Part shown: positions 1 to 8,544 of the stretch, piece by piece
How the letters are laid out: each line of letters begins with the position of its first letter
How positions within the stretch are numbered: the stretch's first letter is position 1
From: Pullulanibacillus pueri
GTDB lineage: Bacteria > Bacillota > Bacilli > Bacillales > Sporolactobacillaceae
Assembly (NCBI RefSeq): GCF_014639255.1
Contig: NZ_BMFV01000025.1
Coordinates: 1 to 64,000, forward strand
Reading direction: 5' to 3'
DNA length: 64,000 bases
Made by a program: the position numbers and the translations under genes
The notes under the pieces: generated by a model
What the model saw: only the letters and a program-made list of their open reading frames with translations
Told to the model about the DNA's origin: nothing
The model's database searches: none

Positions 1-533
1 AAGCCAATCAATGTTAGGGCATATGGCGTAATCCTACTTGAAAAGAATAGTTCAAGTTCTGGAAAGCTTAATTGAAGTGCATTATGCAAGTGCATCCGTG
101 TACGTTTTATTTCTTCTTCTACTTCTTGATAGAACCGAGAAAGGTCACGGATTTCATTATAAATTTCCGGCTGTTGTATTTTTTCTGGTCGATCATTTTT
201 TTGATGGGCTTGTGCTAATTTGTGGGCGTCATGTTTGTCTGTTTTCCAGCTCCTCAAGGTTCCTTGTTCTAGTTGTTTCTTTGCTACAAGAGGATTTAAT
301 AAGCAATAACGCAATTGGTTTTCTCGACAAAAGGTTTCAACTGGATTTGAATAAATACCGGTTGATTCAAAGACAAAAATAGGTTCTTCAGAAAGGTTTC
401 GGACTTCATCAAGCAACGTTTGAAAACCATCCTTGTTATGAAGAATTTCTCCTTCAGAAAGACATGTTTGACCATCGTATAGCACTTTGTAGCTTTTCCC
501 CATAGAAATATCTAAAGCGATAACTAATTCCAA
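1..533 (-). CDS. IS110-family transposase, N-terminal part (runs off window)
   Basis: The minus strand from 533 down to the window edge is open for 177 codons. It reads like the N-terminal RuvC-like DEDD domain of IS110 transposases: an opening ALDISMGKSYKV segment with the first Asp, then FESTGIYSNPVETF with the Glu, then KTDKHDAHKLAQA with the Asp pair. These enzymes insert the element by a DEDD/serine mechanism. The start is taken as TTG at 533 because an AGAGAGG ribosome site lies about 7 bases upstream. The C-terminal catalytic-serine domain lies outside the window, so I cannot tell whether the copy is intact. A plus-strand open frame over the same bases is a shadow. Family call is firm; subgroup is not assigned. 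Confidence 0.85.
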   Translation of the reverse strand, partial: MELVIALDISMGKSYKVLYDGQTCLSEGEILHNKDGFQTLLDEVRNLSEEPIFVFESTGIYSNPVETFCRENQLRYCLLNPLVAKKQLEQGTLRSWKTDKHDAHKLAQAHQKNDRPEKIQQPEIYNEIRDLSRFYQEVEEEIKRTRMHLHNALQLSFPELELFFSSRITPYALTLIG

Positions 534-730
534 TATTTTTCCTCTCTCTTCTTGATCATTTTGAAAGATCTCCACTTATTCATTTCGATTCCAATTTCCT
601 ATACACGAGCTCCATGGCCCCAACATACTTAAATCTGATTCAAAAATGAAAGTGAAGAAGCTCGGTTTATTTTGCGGATTCGAGATCCCTGAGGCTGGTC
701 GAGCTTTCTTTCACTCCTCACTATAGCTCA
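1..730 (-). mobile_element. Partial IS110-like insertion sequence, 5' end with structured non-coding leader
   Basis: The transposase gene is preceded by about 190 bases of non-coding DNA before the terminator of the neighbouring gene. Read on the minus strand this leader contains a clear stem (700-706 with 658-664, AAGCTCG/CGAGCTT) around an internal loop. In the IS110 subgroup the non-coding end upstream of the transposase encodes the bridge RNA that pairs with donor and target DNA. The leader sits where that RNA would be. The outer boundary near 730 is a guess: IS110 elements usually lack long terminal inverted repeats and I saw none. Confidence 0.6.
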
Positions 731-780
731 AAAAAAGAAAAATAGTGGGTAAAGTCATCCGTCGATGACCTTACCCACTA
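729..780 (-). terminator. Rho-independent terminator of the MFS gene
   Basis: A long, almost perfect hairpin (743-759 pairing with 764-780, loop CGTC) is followed on the minus strand by a T-rich run (A-rich at 729-741 on the plus strand). It lies about 57 bases after the stop of the MFS gene. Confidence 0.9.
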
Positions 781-836
781 ATCTTAGTATGTTTTTTTAA
801 ACGATAAAATCATGGTCATCAAGGCGATGGTTTTTC

Positions 837-1997
837 TTAATTATAAAGCGGTGACTCTAATTTCTTATTCTTCATATGATCATAGATGAGATAAACAGCG
901 CCAAGCGTTGTGACAATAAACGCAAGAAAGTAAGGGGACATCAGATGGCGGACAAGCCCTGAAGTGAGCGTACTCAGGATCGCGCCAAGGGAAAAAACAG
1001 CCGACAAGATGCCGAAGGCTGATCCGTATTGGCTGTGGCCGACTTTTTGGGCAAGAAGCGAGGTGATGGCTGGGAAAATAAGCCCAAACGTCAATCCCAT
1101 TCCGAATAAGTCAAACGTCATGCCCACAGGAAGTATTTCAGCAGCCATTTGATAATAGAGAAGGCCAGTGAGCACCATCCCGATGACAATCCGCCCTGTC
1201 GCTGAGAACCGATTGAGCCAGAAGAAGCTGAGGGAAACTAAAGATCCAAACCCCATAAAACTAAAAAGGATCCCTGTTTGTGTTGAGGAGAGTCCCTTTT
1301 CAACGGTTAAGAATGGAAGCTCATAGATAAGGGCGCCATGCCCAAACATGAGGGCAAACCCGACAAAGAATAAGGGGAGGAGTTTTTTATTTGATAAAAT
1401 AGCTCGTAATGAAGTGCTTTCTCTTGTATGGACAATAATCGGATCAACATCTTTCACAAAAGCTAGGGCGAGCAGCGCGGCTATGAATAGTGCACCGCCA
1501 ACAAAAAGGTAGGTTCCTCTATAGTCAAAAACGTCGGCCAATCTTCCGCCAATAAATGGAGCAATGATATTGGCAAGTGTCACAGTTAAACCATGAATAG
1601 CCATGTTTTTCCCTTCCTGACGTCTATTGCGAGCATAAGCTGCAAGCAGAGCGAAACAAGCCGGTCCCATAAAAGCCAAGATAAACCCATTTAGGATTCT
1701 AAAGACAAGGAGTTGCAAAGGATCATGGGCAGTGGCATGAGCCGCCATAAAAATGGAAGATAAGAACAGGGGCAGAACGATAAATGGCTTTTTGCCTATA
1801 CGGTCAATAAAGGGTCCAGCGATCACATGTCCAAATAAGTTGGTAATGGATGAACTACTTAACAGGATACTTACGAAAAAACTAGAAGCCCCAATTGCTA
1901 TGGCAAAGGGGGTGAAAATCGGAAATTGAATATGTAAACTTAATGACATTAAAAACAACACTAAATAAATTGCTGCTTTGCCTGGCTGTCTTTTCAT
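837..1997 (-). CDS. MFS transporter (DHA1-type drug exporter-like)
   Basis: This 386-residue, strongly hydrophobic protein has the spacing of about 12 membrane helices typical of the major facilitator superfamily. The loop between helices 2 and 3 (GPFIDRIGKKPF) matches the MFS motif-A region, and the second half has a related interdomain loop. Such proteins use the proton gradient to move small molecules across the cytoplasmic membrane. The substrate cannot be read from sequence. The gene stands alone, ends at a strong terminator, and begins about 350 bases upstream of a divergent peptidase gene. The family is secure, the drug-exporter subfamily likely. Confidence 0.85.
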   Translation of the reverse strand: MKRQPGKAAIYLVLFLMSLSLHIQFPIFTPFAIAIGASSFFVSILLSSSSITNLFGHVIAGPFIDRIGKKPFIVLPLFLSSIFMAAHATAHDPLQLLVFRILNGFILAFMGPACFALLAAYARNRRQEGKNMAIHGLTVTLANIIAPFIGGRLADVFDYRGTYLFVGGALFIAALLALAFVKDVDPIIVHTRESTSLRAILSNKKLLPLFFVGFALMFGHGALIYELPFLTVEKGLSSTQTGILFSFMGFGSLVSLSFFWLNRFSATGRIVIGMVLTGLLYYQMAAEILPVGMTFDLFGMGLTFGLIFPAITSLLAQKVGHSQYGSAFGILSAVFSLGAILSTLTSGLVRHLMSPYFLAFIVTTLGAVYLIYDHMKNKKLESPLYN

Positions 1998-2349
1998 TAA
2001 TCTTCGCCTCCACTTTTGAAATGTATGACGTTGTCCGCAGAATTAGACATCCCTTCAAAAAGTGTTCACAATTTATTCACAGAGTTGAATGGAGAGCAAT
2101 GCTTTTTAGCAAGAAGGAAAAAAGGGGGACTACGTCGAAAGAACTAATTAAAGAGGCCAGTGGAGGCCAAAAAAAGTGAAACTTCAATCAGTGGGGTTTT
2201 TGCTCTTCACCACTGATAGTTAGTTGAACCATCGGGATGGTAGCGTCCGTTGCTTTACACTAAACAGCCTTGTAACTCTTCATGTTTGAAGTGGGAGTTT
2301 TACGGATGGTTGCACTGGGATAAATAGGAAAAAGTAGGGTGGGGTTATA
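1998..2349. other. Divergent intergenic region with one hairpin
   Basis: This 350-base gap separates the MFS gene from the M3 peptidase. It must hold promoters for both. An inverted repeat (ATCAGTGG...CCACTGAT) lies near 2188-2218 without a following T run. Short open frames here have no convincing ribosome site, so I call no gene. Confidence 0.4.
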
Positions 2350-4044
2350 TTGAAATTTAGCGAGTATGCGTATCAAAGACCAGATATTCAAGTTATTGAC
2401 AAGCAGATTCATGATCTTCTTGAGCAGTTTAACGCGGCGGATTCAGCCGAGGCCCAAAGCCATCTTATTGATGAAATGAATAAAGTGAGGGGCGAGTTTG
2501 AATCGATGGCAGAAGTTGCCGCCATTCGCCACACGATAGACACAACAGACCCGTATTATGAACAGGAACAGGATTATTTTGATGAGACACAGCCATTGTA
2601 CCAAGGGCTCGTGACGGATATTTATCAAGCACTCATCCACTCTAAATTTAGAAATGAGTTAGAGGCTAAGAAGGGGAAACAGCTTTTTAAAATGGCTGAA
2701 CTTACCCTAAAGACATTTTCTCCTGAAGTTATCGAAGAGCTGCAGCAAGAGAATCGCTTAGCAACAGAGTATGATAAGCTGATTGCCTCCGCAAAAGTAG
2801 TCTTTGAGGGCGAGGAATATAATCTCAATCAATTGACACCTTTTCGTGTGTCTATAGATCGATCAGTCAGAAAGGCAGCAACCGAGGCCTTCTACCAATT
2901 TATGTCTGACAATGAGGCGCAATTCGATGGAATTTATGATAAACTCGTCAAGGTTCGCTCTAAAATTGCCCAGAAGTTAGGGTTTGAAAGCTTTGTTGAA
3001 TTGGGTTATGCACGCATGCTTCGGACAGACTATAGTGCGGATCATGTCGCAAAGTTCCGTAAACAAGTCGAAGATTTCCTAGTCCCTTTGACGACCAAGC
3101 TCTTACAAAGACAACAAGAACGCCTGGGTTTAGATGTCTTTACTTATTATGATGAGGCTGTACAATATAAGACCGGCAATGCAACACCAAAAGGAGATGC
3201 CGATTGGATTGTCAAGCAAGCCAAGCAAATGTATGCTGAAATGTCTCCTGAGACCGATGAATTTTTTAGCTTTATGACAGATCATGGGCTCATGGATCTC
3301 TTGGCTAAGAAAGGGAAAGCCTCGGGCGGCTATTGTACTTATATTAGTAAATGGCAATCTCCTTTTATTTTTGCCAACTTTAATGGGACCTCAGGCGATA
3401 TTGATGTATTAACACATGAAGGTGGGCATGCCTTCCAAGCTTATTCGAGTAGAGACTTCGCAACGCCTGAATATCAGTTTCCTACCTATGAAGCGGCAGA
3501 GATCCATTCCATGAGTATGGAATTCTTTGCTTGGCCTTGGATGGAGAGGTTCTTTGGAGAAGACGTTGACAAATATAAATTTACGCATCTTGGTGGAGCG
3601 TTATTGTTTATTCCATATGGCGTAGCCGTTGATGAATTCCAGCATTTTGTTTACGCCCATCCTGAAGCGACACCAACAGAACGGAAGGCGGCATGGCGGA
3701 GTCTTGAGAAGCGCTATCTTCCCCATCTCAACTATGAAGGCAACAACTATTTAGAGAACGGTGGTTTTTGGCACAAGCAAGGGCATATCTTTAGCTCACC
3801 TTTTTATTATATTGATTATACCTTGGCTCAAATTTGCGCCTTACAGTTTTGGAAGAAGATGAATGAAAACCATGAGGCAGCATGGGCCGATTATGTTCAT
3901 CTTTGTCAGCAGGGAGGAAGCCGATCCTTTATAGAATTAGTGAAACTCGCCGGCCTCATGTCTCCTTTTGAAGAAGGGTGTGTGGAAGCCGTTGTTGGCG
4001 CGGCTGAAGACTATTTGAATCAGATTGACGATAAGAAGCTTTAA
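2350..4044 (+). CDS. M3-family oligoendopeptidase (zinc metallopeptidase)
   Basis: A 564-residue soluble protein of the thimet/oligoendopeptidase M3 family. The zinc site HEGGH is at about residues 356-360 inside LTHEGGHAFQAY, followed some 25 residues later by EIHSMSMEFF, which supplies the third zinc ligand. These enzymes cleave short peptides in the cytoplasm. The length fits the shorter non-PepF M3 group rather than PepF itself (about 600 residues). The start is TTG at 2350, preceded by a GGTGGGG ribosome site. The gene is monocistronic and ends at a hairpin terminator. Confidence 0.92.
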   Translation: MKFSEYAYQRPDIQVIDKQIHDLLEQFNAADSAEAQSHLIDEMNKVRGEFESMAEVAAIRHTIDTTDPYYEQEQDYFDETQPLYQGLVTDIYQALIHSKFRNELEAKKGKQLFKMAELTLKTFSPEVIEELQQENRLATEYDKLIASAKVVFEGEEYNLNQLTPFRVSIDRSVRKAATEAFYQFMSDNEAQFDGIYDKLVKVRSKIAQKLGFESFVELGYARMLRTDYSADHVAKFRKQVEDFLVPLTTKLLQRQQERLGLDVFTYYDEAVQYKTGNATPKGDADWIVKQAKQMYAEMSPETDEFFSFMTDHGLMDLLAKKGKASGGYCTYISKWQSPFIFANFNGTSGDIDVLTHEGGHAFQAYSSRDFATPEYQFPTYEAAEIHSMSMEFFAWPWMERFFGEDVDKYKFTHLGGALLFIPYGVAVDEFQHFVYAHPEATPTERKAAWRSLEKRYLPHLNYEGNNYLENGGFWHKQGHIFSSPFYYIDYTLAQICALQFWKKMNENHEAAWADYVHLCQQGGSRSFIELVKLAGLMSPFEEGCVEAVVGAAEDYLNQIDDKKL

Positions 4045-4047
4045 AAG

Positions 4048-4076
4048 AGAAGGGCCGACGCTGTCGGTCCTTCTTT
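4048..4076 (+). terminator. Terminator after the M3 peptidase
   Basis: AGAAGG-CCGAC pairs with GTCGG-CCTTCT across a 3-base loop, followed by TTT. It begins 4 bases after the stop codon. Confidence 0.8.
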
Positions 4077-4460
4077 AAAAGAAAAGAAACCACATAGCGG
4101 TTAAGAGCATGCCGCTACTATATATAATGTAAATGGAAAAGTGTATAATCTTGATTCATGAGAATTAACATAAATAAGTTGTACTGTTCCAATAAGCGTT
4201 GTTTTCATACAAAAGCATAAACTTTTAGGTCACTAGGATAGTGTGGATTTCCGCTTTAATTAACGGGGTGACAGAAAGCGCAGCCTTAGTATAAGAAAAC
4301 CTTTTCAGTGCTTTAATAAGGACCAGGCTTGCTCAGTTGTTTTCATGAATTGTTTAGGACTGCTGTCTTAAATTCCCTAATGTTTTTTCATATTGTGCGT
4401 CCCATCAATATGTTATGATTTCTATTAGATGTTAATTTTCAGGCGTATGGTGGGTTTTTA
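4077..4460. other. Intergenic region upstream of the UvrD-like helicase
   Basis: This 380-base gap has no gene I can support. A TG-TATGAT extended -10-like sequence lies at about 4411-4419, which could start the helicase transcript about 45 bases upstream of its ATG. The rest shows no clear structure. Confidence 0.35.
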
Positions 4461-6746
4461 ATGAAAGAAAAGCAGTATTCAGTCACGCCTTCTGGAAGTG
4501 TGAACACCAAAATTCCTATTTCAGAATTGGCAAGTAAGCGCACAAGTAAGGACTTAATTGAGGATTCGGAGTTTGATGCCTTCTTTTTTCGGTCTCTTGA
4601 ACATCAAGGGACACTATTAAATGAGGCGCAAATTGCAGCTGTTAGACATACAGAGGGGCCATTTTTGACATTAGCTGGAGCGGGTTCAGGAAAGACCTCT
4701 GTGCTGATAAGTCGGACAGGTTATCTTATTAATGTCTTAAATGTTTCCCCGCGAAATATTCTTTTAGTCACCTTTACTCGTAAGGCGGCAGGTGAAATGA
4801 AGGCACGTATTGCAAAGCTACCGGGACTTACTCCGCTGGAGGCACGACAAATTCAAGCGAATACCTTTCATGCCTTTTTTTTGACGATTTTAAGGCATCA
4901 GGGGATTCGCGAAGAAATTTTAAGCTCAGATCGCTATCGTCAAATTATTATGAAGAAGATCCTGAAGAGTGAGGGTCTTCAAGATGATTATCAGCCCGAG
5001 GCTTTACTAGGATTATTTTCTCATTTTAAAATTAATCGCATGACAATGGCGGATATACCGGATAAAACGCCCGCAGAGAAGGAGCAAAAAAACCTTTTCA
5101 GACGGTATGAGGAATGGAAAAAACAGCATAGGCAGATGGACTTTGATGATATTTTAGTGAAAGCCTATGATGTGCTGATGGATACCCCCCAACTGCTTCG
5201 TTCTTTACAAGCACGGTTTCAATATGTGATGGTCGATGAGTTTCAAGACACGAATGCCTTACAGTATGAACTTATAAAGCTGTTAGTGGCTCAACATCAA
5301 AACCTTTTTGTTGTCGGGGATGATGATCAAACTATCTATTCGTTCAACGGAGCAAGCAACCACTATATTTTGAATTTCCATAAGCAATTTCCAAGTAGCC
5401 AAATGACAACATTAACCATTAATTATCGATCGAGTGCTGAAATTGTCGGTCTTGGCAACCAGGTGATTGCTAAAAATCATGAGCGTAAGATGAAGGTCCT
5501 ACAGGCAGTCCGTAAGGGGGAAGTGGGTCCAAAGTACTTACGCCCAGACACCATAGATGAAGAGGCTGATATAGTTGTTGAACGGATTAAAAAGGCGATC
5601 AGCCAGGATGGGAGAAGCTTTCGTGATTGTGCTATTCTCCATCGGACCGCCAACAATAGTCGCGCTATATTTGAAGCATTAATCTTAAATGATATCCCTT
5701 TTATCCCTTATTCTTTGGGCCAAGAGAACTTTTATGAACAATGGATTGTAAAACCCGTTGTGGATTATTTACGTTTAGCAGAAAATCCTCGCCATTTCGA
5801 GGCTATTGAAGGCGTCTTACCATCGCTTTATATTAACCGGCAGCAAGGAATGGATTGGATTCAGCGTCAAGAGAGAAGCGAGAAGAAAAAATATCCTCTC
5901 ATTCATCTTAAGACACTCTCGGGCCTAAAACAGTTTCAGATAAAAGCTATAGAAGAGCGGATGAGGTGGATCAAGAAATGGTGGGAGATGCCCCCACTGG
6001 CTGCGATAAAATCGATAAGAAAAGAATTTTATGATGCTTTTCTGGAAGCGAATCATGAAAAGTTATCTTTACACAAAGAAATGATTAAAGAAACCTTGGA
6101 TGAGTTAGAGACCTCTGCCAAACGTTTTGCTGAGCATGAAGATTTCTTAAGGTTTGTTGAGGATATGATTCAGCGTCATAAGGACATGCAGCATTTAAAA
6201 AGTCAATCTGAGGCAAATGCCGTATCACTTATGACGATTCATAGAGCAAAGGGATTGGAATTCCCGGTGGTCTATCTCATTGGAGCATCTGAAGGTATTT
6301 TGCCACACAGCTCGGCTATTGACGCCGAGGTACTCGAGGACAAAAGAACACAAACCCATGAAAAAGGCAAAACAATGGCTGCGATTGAAGAGGAAAGGCG
6401 GCTTGCCTATGTCGCCATTACAAGAGCAATGGACGAATTGTATATCAGTTCCCCAATCTATTATCGGGGTAAGAAAACAGAAGTGTCTCGGTTTATTCTC
6501 TCGCCTTTTGTTCCAGAGGCAAGACAAAAAGAAGAGGTGTCCTCTACCGGAAAGCGAGAGACAACGTCTACTATTAGACAGGCCGAACAGAGAACCGATG
6601 AACCGCAAACTTTTCTGGCTTGGTTATGCACGAGTCAAGCGTGTATTGCGTGGCAACGTATTCAAACCCACGAAGAGGCGACTCAAAAATCAAAGGTATG
6701 TCCTGTGTGTTCAGCTAAAATGGTTCAAGGTGTCAAGGAACAATAA
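4461..6746 (+). CDS. yjcD: UvrD/Rep-family superfamily 1 DNA helicase (YjcD-like)
   Basis: A 761-residue SF1A helicase with all motifs in order: Walker A GAGSGKT (about residue 73), VDEFQDTN (motif II), GDDDQTIYSFNGA (motif III), NYRSS (IV), MTIHRAKGLEFPVVYLIG (V) and EEERRLAYVAITRA (VI). It should unwind DNA 3' to 5' with ATP. Length and overall form match Bacillus YjcD (about 759 residues) better than PcrA (about 740). The tail carries two short Cys clusters (CTSQAC and CPVC), a possible small zinc site of the kind that ends such helicases. The start ATG 4461 has a modest GGTGGG ribosome site. No operon partner is visible. The SF1 helicase call is certain, the YjcD orthology probable. Confidence 0.88.
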   Translation: MKEKQYSVTPSGSVNTKIPISELASKRTSKDLIEDSEFDAFFFRSLEHQGTLLNEAQIAAVRHTEGPFLTLAGAGSGKTSVLISRTGYLINVLNVSPRNILLVTFTRKAAGEMKARIAKLPGLTPLEARQIQANTFHAFFLTILRHQGIREEILSSDRYRQIIMKKILKSEGLQDDYQPEALLGLFSHFKINRMTMADIPDKTPAEKEQKNLFRRYEEWKKQHRQMDFDDILVKAYDVLMDTPQLLRSLQARFQYVMVDEFQDTNALQYELIKLLVAQHQNLFVVGDDDQTIYSFNGASNHYILNFHKQFPSSQMTTLTINYRSSAEIVGLGNQVIAKNHERKMKVLQAVRKGEVGPKYLRPDTIDEEADIVVERIKKAISQDGRSFRDCAILHRTANNSRAIFEALILNDIPFIPYSLGQENFYEQWIVKPVVDYLRLAENPRHFEAIEGVLPSLYINRQQGMDWIQRQERSEKKKYPLIHLKTLSGLKQFQIKAIEERMRWIKKWWEMPPLAAIKSIRKEFYDAFLEANHEKLSLHKEMIKETLDELETSAKRFAEHEDFLRFVEDMIQRHKDMQHLKSQSEANAVSLMTIHRAKGLEFPVVYLIGASEGILPHSSAIDAEVLEDKRTQTHEKGKTMAAIEEERRLAYVAITRAMDELYISSPIYYRGKKTEVSRFILSPFVPEARQKEEVSSTGKRETTSTIRQAEQRTDEPQTFLAWLCTSQACIAWQRIQTHEEATQKSKVCPVCSAKMVQGVKEQ

Positions 6747-6770
6747 AAGGGCCCGTTACCACCGGGCCCA
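6743..6770 (-). terminator. GGGCCCG/CGGGCCC terminator between convergent genes
   Basis: A 7-bp GC stem (6749-6755 with 6763-6769) lies between the helicase and the coat gene. The T run is on the minus-strand side, so it mainly serves the coat protein gene but may act on both. Confidence 0.7.
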
Positions 6771-6797
6771 ACTGGGTAAAAGTAAATGAAGGTTACA

Positions 6798-7361
6798 TTA
6801 TTGAGGTGGCACAATGCCGTACACATTCCCAATCTTTGTCGTCATTGCTGGATCAGCAGGTTCTAGAGGATAGAAGCCTTGTTGAACCATCCATTGCCAG
6901 ACTTCATAAGCATGATTACAGCTCATCATAAAGGCATTTTGACAAAAAAGTCGGATTTGCGGTTGGCTGAGTTCCATCGCTGCCCATGCATATTCACGAC
7001 CTGCCCGTTTTAAGGTTAAAAGATAAGCAGTGGCCATTTCACGATCATTAAAGTCTTGTACAGAAGTCCGTGGAGTAACGGGTGGATAAGCACTTACAGG
7101 TGAAGTCGTATAGGATTGTAGGTTTTGATTGAGTTCAGGAATGGGGAGCTGTGTTTGTGCGCCTTCAACTTTGCTTAGATATTCCACCTTTATATCATAG
7201 TCTCTAATGTGATAAGGGAGATGTTTCTCAACAATGGCCTTGAGTTCAGGATTTTGGATATGCTGAATGAAATAGCCCATATTGGTGATCGAATTGACAC
7301 AGCTAAGCGTCAGCTCATGTAATTCATGAACTTCATGTGCAGCAAGTTGCATGTTTATCAC
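6798..7361 (-). CDS. CotF-like spore coat protein
   Basis: A 187-residue protein with the ferritin-like two-part helical fold of the CotF coat family. An N-terminal helical segment (AAHEVHELHELTLSCVNSITNMGYF) is followed by a Pro/Ser/Thr linker (about 80-105) and a second helical half (DREMATAYLLTLKRAGREYAWAAME...CNHAYEVWQWM). CotF-type proteins are assembled onto the spore coat and made in the mother cell, so late sporulation control is expected. I did not identify a sigma-K promoter with confidence. The C-terminus ends in a Pro/Gly-rich tail. It is transcribed convergently with the helicase. CotF family membership is likely; which paralogue is unknown. Confidence 0.8.
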   Translation of the reverse strand: MINMQLAAHEVHELHELTLSCVNSITNMGYFIQHIQNPELKAIVEKHLPYHIRDYDIKVEYLSKVEGAQTQLPIPELNQNLQSYTTSPVSAYPPVTPRTSVQDFNDREMATAYLLTLKRAGREYAWAAMELSQPQIRLFCQNAFMMSCNHAYEVWQWMVQQGFYPLEPADPAMTTKIGNVYGIVPPQ

Positions 7362-7569
7362 TCCTCAGTTTTAGTCTTGGGTAGATTCCCCTCGGTTGAG
7401 GAAATTATTCAATCCAGCCCCTTGATAGGAAACTTTTACAGTCCTTTATGAGCGGATTACGGTCTGAAGCTATAAATAGTTTACAAAAAGAGGGAATGAT
7501 TTTGACTATCACTAAAAGGCTTTTTGTTTTAAAATAGAAGGATGAAAAGAGAGATAAGCGGGGAATAGC

Positions 7570-8241
7570 ATGAAGGCGAAATCATTACACAATAAAAACA
7601 AAATCTTAGGCTTGCTCCTTTTTGGTATCATCTTAATTGCAGTGATGGTCCTCATTGACACACTAAGTACTCCAACTAAACATATAGTGGAAGATCATAT
7701 CGATCCCTTTAAAAACGTAAAACAGTACGAGCCTGTTATCCAGAAGGAATTAGCCCATAAAAATTTAGAGCAATATACACCCGTCATGTTGGCGCTGATG
7801 CAGCAAGAAAGCCATGGTAAGGGTGGGGATCCAATGCAAGCTTCAGAATCTGCCGGTCTCTCTCCAAATAGTATTAAGGATCCTAAGAAAAGTATCGATC
7901 AGGGTATCAAACATTTTCAAAGTATTCTTCAGTACGGCGATAAAAAAGGCGTGGATTTCCAAACGATTTTGCAGGCCTATAATATGGGAACCGGTTATAT
8001 CAACTTCGTTGCTCAGCATGGGGGGCATCACTCAGAGAAATTGGCAAAGGAGTTCTCTCTTCAGCAAGTCCATAAGAATCCAGAGCTTTATAATTGTGGT
8101 GGAGATAAAAGTAATTTCCGTTATCCATACTGTTATGGCGATTTTTCCTATAGCGAAAAGGTTGCGGCAAATGTGAAGTCGTTGACGGATAGTACTCCCG
8201 TTTATCTTACGAGTCAGGACCATAAATCTACGGAACAATAA
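7570..8241 (+). CDS. Membrane-anchored lysozyme-like protein
   Basis: A 223-residue protein with one N-terminal membrane segment (about 12-32, GLLLFGIILIAVMVLI) and an extracytoplasmic domain resembling the lysozyme-like muramidase half of CwlT/YddH proteins. Seen are the ALMQQESHG catalytic-Glu segment, the repeat-like DPKKSIDQGIKHFQ helix, LQAYNMGTGYINF, and the terminal YCYGDFSYSEKVAANV signature. It should cut glycan strands at the outer membrane face. In conjugative elements this domain is fused to an NlpC/P60 peptidase, but here it is single-domain and in host context, so a role in wall turnover is more likely. It starts at ATG 7570 behind GGGGA. Confidence 0.82.
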   Translation: MKAKSLHNKNKILGLLLFGIILIAVMVLIDTLSTPTKHIVEDHIDPFKNVKQYEPVIQKELAHKNLEQYTPVMLALMQQESHGKGGDPMQASESAGLSPNSIKDPKKSIDQGIKHFQSILQYGDKKGVDFQTILQAYNMGTGYINFVAQHGGHHSEKLAKEFSLQQVHKNPELYNCGGDKSNFRYPYCYGDFSYSEKVAANVKSLTDSTPVYLTSQDHKSTEQ

Positions 8242-8320
8242 AAGGTCAAGCTTCGCGAGTCCTCGTGTCACAAGGCTACTACTATTTAGTTAGAAAAGCG
8301 CAGGGCTGTGCCAGCTTCTA

Positions 8321-8408
8321 TTTTTTAAAGAATAAGAAGGCTATCGAAGCCATAAAGAGATCGGTAGAAAAACCTGTCTTCATGGATAAGGACTTGGTGT
8401 AAGCCAAG
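8321..8408. repeat. Dispersed intergenic repeat, family 1, copy A
   Basis: This stretch of about 88 bases is closely similar to 59920-60014 and more distantly to 44490-44563. The shared core reads CGAAGC-ATAAAG-GATCGGTAGAAA, then TGTCTTCATGGATAAGGAC, then GGTGTAA-CCAAG. All copies lie between genes and none is coding. Function unknown. Confidence 0.75.
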
Positions 8409-8443
8409 CAATGCTTTATTTGAAACCTCATGAACTAAAAAGT

Positions 8444-8489
8444 AAAAGGATTCCGATTATCATTTTTAGATAACTGGAATCCTTTTTTT
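8444..8489. terminator. Bidirectional terminator between convergent genes
   Basis: AAAAGGATTCC...TTATC pairs with GATAA...GGAATCCTTTT. There is a T run on each strand. It separates the lysozyme-like gene from the permease gene. Confidence 0.85.
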
Positions 8490-8544
8490 AACGTCAGAAA
8501 CGGTAATTTTGCAGTGGACTTTTAGTAGCCTCATGAAAAGGCTA

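Noticed and set aside
38-382. Plus-strand open frame of 114 codons with hydrophobic start
   Set aside because: It is antisense to a much better minus-strand IS110 transposase with conserved motifs; no ribosome site.
1943-2179. Open frame across the MFS start and upstream region
   Set aside because: Overlaps the MFS N-terminus on the opposite strand and has no ribosome site or family.
6280-6789. 169-codon frame inside the helicase gene
   Set aside because: Same strand, different frame, overlapping the conserved motif V-VI region of the helicase; shadow.
7570-8241. Lysozyme-like gene as evidence for a second conjugative element
   Set aside because: It is single-domain, with host-like composition and no other transfer genes or att repeats nearby.
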